A stretch of 64,000 nt of DNA from Cupriavidus yeoncheonensis (GTDB lineage Bacteria; Pseudomonadota; Gammaproteobacteria; Burkholderiales; Burkholderiaceae): the NCBI RefSeq assembly GCF_905397275.1, contig NZ_CAJPUY010000012.1, positions 124,001 to 188,000 on the forward strand, written 5' to 3'. The position numbers were made by a program, and so were the translations under genes. The notes under the pieces are model-generated. The model was not told the origin of the DNA, did no database searches, and saw only the letters and a list, made by a program, of their open reading frames with translations. Positions 59,630 through 64,000 of the stretch are shown here, one piece after another; positions within the stretch are counted from its first letter, which is position 1, and the number at the start of each line of letters is the position of its first letter.

Positions 59630-60941
59630 TCCATCGGCAGCGGCCCTCCGCCCGCAGCAGATTTCGGAACGCACGCGCTGGACGCAGCTGTTCGTCGGCG
59701 TCGTCTGCATGATCGCCACGGCGAACATCCAGTACGCGTGGACGCTGTTTGTCCCCGAGATCCAGGAAACCTATGGCTGGTCCCGCGCCAGCATCCAGAT
59801 CGCCTTTACGGTGTTCGTGCTGGTCCAGACCTGGCTCGCGCCGATCGAAGGCTACTTCATCGACAAGTTCGGCCCGCGCATGATGGTCGCGTTTGGCGCG
59901 ATCTTCATCGGCGCGGCCTGGGTCATCAATTCGCAGGCCACCACGCTGATGGGCTTCTACGTCGGCGCGGCCGTCGGCGGCCTTGGCGTGGGCTCGATCT
60001 ACGCGACCTGCATCAACAACGCGCTCAAGTGGTTCCCGGATCGACGAGGCCTGGCCGTCGGGCTCACGGCCGGTGGCTATGGCGCGGGTTCCGCAGCCAC
60101 GATTCTCCCGATCGCGGCCATGATCGAATCTTCCGGCTTCCAGCCCACCTTCCTGTTCTTCGGCATCCTGCAAGGATCGCTCGCCTTTGTCGCGGCATGG
60201 TTCCTGCGCTCGCCGAAGGCCAATGAAGTCAGGGCTTCGCAGAAGCTGGTCCAGGCCACGCGCGACTACACGCTCAAGGAGGCCATGAGCACGAAGCTGT
60301 TCTGGCTGATGCTGGTGATGTTCGTGCTGGTCGTCACGGGCGGCATGATGGCCGTCGCGCAACTCGGCGTCATCGCGAAGGATCTTGGCGTGAAGGAGTT
60401 CAAGGTCGACCTGCACTTCTTCGTGATGGCCGCACTGCCGCTCGCGCTGATGCTCGACCGCATTATGAACGGTATCTCGCGTCCGCTGTTCGGCTGGGTC
60501 TCGGACCATATCGGCCGCGAGAAGACCATGGTCATCGCGTTCACGCTGGAGGGCCTGGGCATCATCGCGCTCGGCTACTTCGGCAGCAATCCGTATGCAT
60601 TCCTGATCCTGTCCGGCGTGGTGTTCCTGGCGTGGGGCGAGGTGTATTCGCTGTTCTCCGCCCTGGCCGGCGATGCGTTCGGCACCAGGCACATCGGCAA
60701 GATCTACGGCGTCCTCTACACCGCCAAAGGCATCGGCGCGCTGTTCGTCCCGATCGGCAACCTGCTGATGGAGGCCACCGGCACGTGGTCGACGGTGCTC
60801 TACACGGTCGCCGCCATGGACCTGACCGCCGCGTGCCTGGCGATGATGGTCCTGCGCCCGGTACTGGCTGCGCACGTGGCCACCGCAAGGCGTCTCCATT
60901 CCAAGGAGACCGCCGCAACGGGTGCGCAGGTTCCGGCCTGA
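59622..60941 (+). CDS. OFA-family MFS carrier (oxalate/formate antiporter-like)
   Basis: A 439-residue MFS carrier with 12 helices. IATANIQYAWTLFVPEIQET, GWSRASIQIAFTVFVLVQTW and FGPRMMVAFGAIFIGAAWVI match OxlT, the oxalate:formate exchanger. GVGSIYATCINNALKWFPDR then RGLAVGLTAGGYGAGSAATI follow. AAGGAG lies upstream of ATG 59622. No oxalyl-CoA decarboxylase or formyl-CoA transferase gene is in the window, so the substrate may be another small mono- or dicarboxylate. Confidence 0.82.
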   Translation: MNNPSAAALRPQQISERTRWTQLFVGVVCMIATANIQYAWTLFVPEIQETYGWSRASIQIAFTVFVLVQTWLAPIEGYFIDKFGPRMMVAFGAIFIGAAWVINSQATTLMGFYVGAAVGGLGVGSIYATCINNALKWFPDRRGLAVGLTAGGYGAGSAATILPIAAMIESSGFQPTFLFFGILQGSLAFVAAWFLRSPKANEVRASQKLVQATRDYTLKEAMSTKLFWLMLVMFVLVVTGGMMAVAQLGVIAKDLGVKEFKVDLHFFVMAALPLALMLDRIMNGISRPLFGWVSDHIGREKTMVIAFTLEGLGIIALGYFGSNPYAFLILSGVVFLAWGEVYSLFSALAGDAFGTRHIGKIYGVLYTAKGIGALFVPIGNLLMEATGTWSTVLYTVAAMDLTAACLAMMVLRPVLAAHVATARRLHSKETAATGAQVPA

Positions 60942-60967
60942 CACGTCCGTCACCGGCGTCGGCAACG

Positions 60968-60995
60968 AAAAAGCGGGCTTCTCCGGAAGCCCGCT
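60968..60995 (-). terminator. Rho-independent terminator of the DUF2127 gene
   Basis: AGCGGGCTTC (60972-60981) pairs perfectly with GAAGCCCGCT (60986-60995) over a 4-base loop. Read on the minus strand the stem is followed by five T, about 40 bases after the gene stop at 61035. It may also slow the convergent OxlT transcript. Confidence 0.75.
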
Positions 60996-61034
60996 CTTCG
61001 ATTGGAGCCGGTCAGGTTCCCCGTCCTGCGGCTT

Positions 61035-61496
61035 TCAGGACATGACTTCGTGGCGCGCCAGTCCTTTGACCAGGTACAGCACCACAAGCAGGTTGGCCAC
61101 GGCCAGGCTCGCATGCATCCAGCTCGGGTGCACCAGCGCCTCGTAGAGTTCCAGAGGCAGGTAGATGCCGCCGGAAAACACGCCCAGCCAGTTGCCCCAG
61201 GCCAGCCGGTGCCACAGCCCCCAGGCTTCGGCAAAGCGCATCAGGGCGTACACCGCAGCCGAGCCGCCAATGGCCCACAGGCGCGCGTCGCTGGGGTGCG
61301 ACAGCAAGGCCAGGAAGATGGTGGGATAGCGGCTGGCCGGGTTGATGTGCAGGCGCATGATGATCGATTCGGCCAGCGCCTGCGCATCACGGTGAAGGAA
61401 GGCCACCAGCCCCAGGCCGGCCACGATCACCAGCGCGCCTTTGGCCGCTTCGAACAGCGCAATGGTCCTGAGGCCGAAAATGTCCTGCTTCGCCAT
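61035..61496 (-). CDS. DUF2127 membrane protein
   Basis: A 153-residue protein with four hydrophobic segments. FGLRTIALFEAAKGALVIVA at the start, the loop with HINPASRYPTIFLALLSHPS, and EAWGLWHRLAWGNWLGVFSG match the DUF2127 family of unknown role. Inner membrane. Alone in its transcript, with its own terminator. Confidence 0.8.
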   Translation of the reverse strand: MAKQDIFGLRTIALFEAAKGALVIVAGLGLVAFLHRDAQALAESIIMRLHINPASRYPTIFLALLSHPSDARLWAIGGSAAVYALMRFAEAWGLWHRLAWGNWLGVFSGGIYLPLELYEALVHPSWMHASLAVANLLVVLYLVKGLARHEVMS

Positions 61497-61586
61497 GAGG
61501 TGGCTCCGGGGTGGGTTGTGATCCGAGGCCCATATTGTGCAATACAGGCCGCCCCGGGCACCACTGCCCTGTCAACGCGGGCGTCG

Positions 61587-62015
61587 TCAGCGTGCGTAGT
61601 CGCGCTCCTGCATCGGGCCATCCGCGTCGATGCCGCCGTTCGCTTCCAGCGGACCGTCGACGGTAATCGGGCCGTCGGCGAGAAGGTCGCCCTTGACCAC
61701 CATGGTGCCGTGCACCGTCAGCGGTCCGTCGAAGACCTTGAGGTAGCCCCCCGCATAGGGCAGACCGCGGGCCGCGGCGGGGCCGGAGAAGTACGCGGCG
61801 GTCAGCGGCCCGCGCGCGTGGACCCGCCCCGCGACGATCAGCCTGCCGTGCACGACCACCGGTCCGCGCACGTGGGCGGATCCGCCCACGGTGATCGATC
61901 CGGTTTCCTGCTGGGCCCGCGACGGACTGGCAGCGCACAAGGCCAGCGCCGCCAGCAATGCCAGGCTCATGGCGCGTACATGGCTGGGATGGTTCTGAAG
62001 TCGAAGTGTTCTCAT
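61587..62015 (-). CDS. Exported Gly/Pro-repeat protein, possible beta-solenoid (polymer-forming type)
   Basis: A 142-residue exported protein. The signal peptide (AMSLALLAALALCAASPSRA, then QQE) is followed by about 95 residues in which a Gly-Pro or Gly-hydrophobic word recurs every 6 to 12 residues (GSAHVRGPVVVHGRLIVAGR, and DLLADGPITVDGPLEANGG). This fits a small beta-solenoid as in bactofilins or polymer-forming cytoskeletal proteins, but outside the cytoplasm. The start is uncertain among ATG 62030, 62015 and 61970; GGAAAG supports 62015. It lies directly after a PEBP gene. Confidence 0.55.
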   Translation of the reverse strand: MRTLRLQNHPSHVRAMSLALLAALALCAASPSRAQQETGSITVGGSAHVRGPVVVHGRLIVAGRVHARGPLTAAYFSGPAAARGLPYAGGYLKVFDGPLTVHGTMVVKGDLLADGPITVDGPLEANGGIDADGPMQERDYAR

Positions 62016-62036
62016 CTGGGCTTTCCGCATTGGCGC

Positions 62037-62606
62037 TCAGTGCCCCTGCTTCCGGTACGTACCGATCAGCTCGGCCTGCGCCAGGATATGGCCTCGCATG
62101 GCACGTTCCAGCGCCGCCTTGTCGGGCATGCCAAGGTCCGGCAACGCCACGTCGAGCGCATACAGCTTGAGGAAGTAGCGATGGCGCCCGGTTGGCGGGC
62201 AAGGACCGCCATAGCCGGTCCGGTGCCAGTCGTTGAGCCCTTCGCGCGTGCCCGATGGCAGGTCTTCACGCCGCAAGCCCTGCGCCAGTTCGCTTGCCTG
62301 CGGCGGCAGGTTGTACATGACCCAGTGCACCCAGGTGTGGCCTCCGGGCGCGTCCGGATCGTCGACGATCAGCGCCAGGCTCGCCGTACCCGCGGGCACG
62401 CCGGACCACGCGAGCGGCGGCGAAGCGTCCGCCCCCTCGCAGGTGTAGCGGACCGGGATGTCGCCGCCTTGGGCGAACGCGGCGGATGTCAGGGCAAGCG
62501 GCATATGCGGCCTCGTCTGTGCCTGCGACGCAAGGGCCAGCACCGCTGCGCCGGCCAGCAGCCAGCGCGGCATGCGAAAGAAGAGCCGGGTCATGGGATG
62601 GGCCAT
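62037..62606 (-). CDS. YbhB/YbcL-family (PEBP-like) exported protein
   Basis: A 189-residue protein of the phosphatidylethanolamine-binding family. A signal peptide (PRWLLAGAAVLALASQAQ) is followed by IPVRYTCEGADASPPLAWSG, SLALIVDDPDAPGGHTWVHW, VMYNLPP and a GGPCPPTGRHRYFLKLYALD motif, which mark the anion-binding pocket. Bacterial members act as possible protease or kinase inhibitors; the role is unknown. The start is set at 62606, a frame that keeps the signal peptide. The following solenoid gene starts 22 bases after its stop. Confidence 0.85.
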   Translation of the reverse strand: MAHPMTRLFFRMPRWLLAGAAVLALASQAQTRPHMPLALTSAAFAQGGDIPVRYTCEGADASPPLAWSGVPAGTASLALIVDDPDAPGGHTWVHWVMYNLPPQASELAQGLRREDLPSGTREGLNDWHRTGYGGPCPPTGRHRYFLKLYALDVALPDLGMPDKAALERAMRGHILAQAELIGTYRKQGH

Positions 62607-62703
62607 GTGATCCCGGCGGACTGCGGCCGGGCTGGCTGCCGTCGGGGATGATGGTTTCAACTTAGTGCGGATCACGCCGCGGCGCAAGCCGCGCGGCGCC
62701 CGA

Positions 62704-63261
62704 TCAGCGCGGGGCTTCGAGCCTTGCCTTGAGGCGCCTCACCGCTTCCGCCGATTCCGCCTCGATGCGCGGGCGCAGCACCAGGCGGTTCATCAGGACG
62801 AACAACAGGGTGGGCGACTGGTAGCTGAAATCCCGCGCGAAGCGCGTGCTTTCCTCGCTCGGCGTGAGCGAAGGCGTCAGTGCCGGGGTCAGCGTATAGG
62901 TCACGGTGCCGGCCTTGCGTCCCGCGATCTCGCCTTCGATCATCCATGTCCGGGGCGGATCGCTCTTCGTCACGGTCCAGACCACCACGCCGCTGCGCCC
63001 CGCCACCACGAAGGTCTCGGTCACGCGCTCGCCGGGCCGCAGCGAGTGATCGGTGGCACCCGCCACGCCCAGCGACGACGGGTGCCATGCCGGCCAGTTG
63101 CCGGGCGTGGACACGTAGTCGAACACCGCGGCCGGCGGCCGGGCGATCACCACCTCATTGCGGATGCGCGTGGTGTCGGTCCAGGGCAGCGGCACGAACA
63201 AGGCCGCGGCGCCTGTGGCTGCTGCAATCAGAATCCAGAACAGCGTCTTGTGTCGGGGCAT
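62704..63261 (-). CDS. Membrane-anchored SRPBCC (START/Bet v1-like) protein
   Basis: A 185-residue protein: one N-terminal helix (LFWILIAAATGAAALFVPLP) as anchor or signal, then an SRPBCC domain with VVIARPPAAVFDYVSTPGNW, PAWHPSSLGVAG, VVWTVTKSDPPRTWMIEGEI and a C-terminal helix (RPRIEAESAEAVRRLKARLE). The fold binds hydrophobic ligands or helps folding. Role unknown. ATG 63261 chosen over a longer frame from 63429. It lies between the PEBP gene and an outer-membrane channel gene. Confidence 0.78.
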   Translation of the reverse strand: MPRHKTLFWILIAAATGAAALFVPLPWTDTTRIRNEVVIARPPAAVFDYVSTPGNWPAWHPSSLGVAGATDHSLRPGERVTETFVVAGRSGVVVWTVTKSDPPRTWMIEGEIAGRKAGTVTYTLTPALTPSLTPSEESTRFARDFSYQSPTLLFVLMNRLVLRPRIEAESAEAVRRLKARLEAPR

Positions 63262-63365
63262 GGGGGCGGCTGGCCCGCGCCGGTTCGGGTGCGTGGCGCA
63301 ATGCCTCCAGTGTAGTGAACCGTTGGCATCGCGCCACCCCCCGGCCTGCGGCACCTGCCGCGGCG

Positions 63366-64000
63366 CTAGGGCGCGGAAGCCAGCGAAGCTGCCGGCACGG
63401 TCGCCACCGCGTCCGGCACCGGCCCCCACCCTCCGCCCAGGCTGCGCACCAGCGCCACCGTCGCCGCGGCCCGCAACCCGGCCACGGCGTTGGCATCGCG
63501 TTGCGATTGCAGCACCGTCCGGTCAGCATCGATCACGGTCAGGTAGTCCACCGCGCCGGCGTCATAGCGGCTGCGCGAAGTGCGCTGGGCCCGCCTGGCC
63601 CCCCCCAGTGCGCCGTCGAGCGCCGTGGCTTGCTGGCTGAGCCAGCGCACATCGGCCAGGCTGTCCTCGACTTCGCGGAACGCCACCAGCACGGTCTGCC
63701 GGTAGCGCGCCACGCTTTCCTCGTGCCCGGCACGGGCGCCCGCCAGGTTCGAGCTGTTGCGGCCACCGTCGAACACGGTCTGCGCAATCGTCGAACCCAC
63801 GAGCGGTCCGAGTGCCCACGTGCGCGACGACCACTTGAACAGGTTCGACAGGTCCGCAGATTCGAAGCCGAACAGCGCCGTCAGCGATATGCGCGGGAAA
63901 AACGCCGCCTTGGCGACGCCGATACGGGCATTGGCCGCCGACATCTGCCGTTCCGCCGCCGCGATATCGGGACGGCGTTCGAGCAGCTCCGACGGCAGGC
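63366..64000 (-). CDS. RND efflux outer-membrane channel (NodT/OprM family), 5' end cut by window edge
   Basis: About 211 C-terminal residues of an outer-membrane efflux factor. The edge reads LPSELLERRPDIAAAERQMS, the OprM-family hinge, followed by AANARIGVAKAAFFPRISLT, a barrel-hairpin repeat (GGRNSSNLAGARAGHEESVA, YRQTVLVAFREVEDSLADVR) and the end RYDAGAVDYLTVIDADRTVL. It would form the trimeric exit channel of an RND pump whose other genes lie outside the window (upstream on this strand). The N-terminal lipid-anchor part is missing only because of the edge. Confidence 0.85.
   Translation of the reverse strand, partial: LPSELLERRPDIAAAERQMSAANARIGVAKAAFFPRISLTALFGFESADLSNLFKWSSRTWALGPLVGSTIAQTVFDGGRNSSNLAGARAGHEESVARYRQTVLVAFREVEDSLADVRWLSQQATALDGALGGARRAQRTSRSRYDAGAVDYLTVIDADRTVLQSQRDANAVAGLRAAATVALVRSLGGGWGPVPDAVATVPAASLASAP

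Overview
The window is a gene-dense, high-GC stretch of bacterial chromosome. Tripartite-tricarboxylate (Bug/TctC) binding proteins, LysR-paired catabolic operons, a cyanide-insensitive bd oxidase with a DUF2474 peptide and many MFS carriers point to a betaproteobacterium of the Burkholderiaceae, most likely Cupriavidus or a close relative (inference from gene content and composition only). I see no rRNA, tRNA, CRISPR array, transposase or phage gene.

Layout. 0-5.5 kb: alaC transaminase, a PIN-domain toxin-antitoxin pair with a perfect operator, a lipoprotein, a ferric-siderophore reductase with its PadR (YqjI-like) regulator, and an MBL-fold hydrolase. 5.6-13 kb: a sugar-acid type catabolic operon (Bug binding protein, UxaA/GarD dehydratase, semialdehyde dehydrogenase, HpcH aldolase, FAD-linked hydroxyacid oxidase) with a divergent LysR. 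13-20 kb: a DUF2249 protein, aroG, ilvE, a TauE-type permease and cioAB plus DUF2474. 20-27.4 kb: a lipoprotein phosphoesterase/LamG gene broken by an in-frame TAG, a small lipoprotein, a Tat-exported phospholipase C, a LysR, and an M14 peptidase overlapping an alpha/beta hydrolase.

27.3-31.0 kb holds the most unusual region: two tandem copies of a three-gene module. Each copy has an exported protein built on 38-residue repeats, a 33-residue membrane peptide and a TetR repressor. Each copy is headed by the same sigma70-like promoter with a palindrome in its spacer. Repeat gene and promoter are nearly identical between copies. The two TetR proteins share their DNA-binding half but differ in the ligand half. 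This suggests two sensors acting on one operator type.

31-46 kb: hydrolases, an M20 amidohydrolase with a Bug protein, an MFS/LysR pair, an AGE-family isomerase, three small unknown ORFs, and an acyl-CoA synthetase facing a Crp/Fnr regulator across a perfect TGTCA-N6-TGACA dyad. The same dyad recurs near 19.95 kb. 46-64 kb: a 55-residue membrane protein, a DUF2501 protein, a VOC protein, an OYE reductase, two MFS/TetR neighbourhoods, an SDR/TetR pair, a CDP-alcohol phosphatidyltransferase, an ExeM-like nuclease, a long AT-rich regulatory gap before an OxlT-type carrier, and small envelope proteins. The window ends inside an RND outer-membrane channel gene.

Most start codons were moved from the longest-ORF start to an internal start supported by a Shine-Dalgarno sequence, a signal peptide or family length. 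These choices are stated entry by entry. No database search was available, so family names rest on motif recognition.
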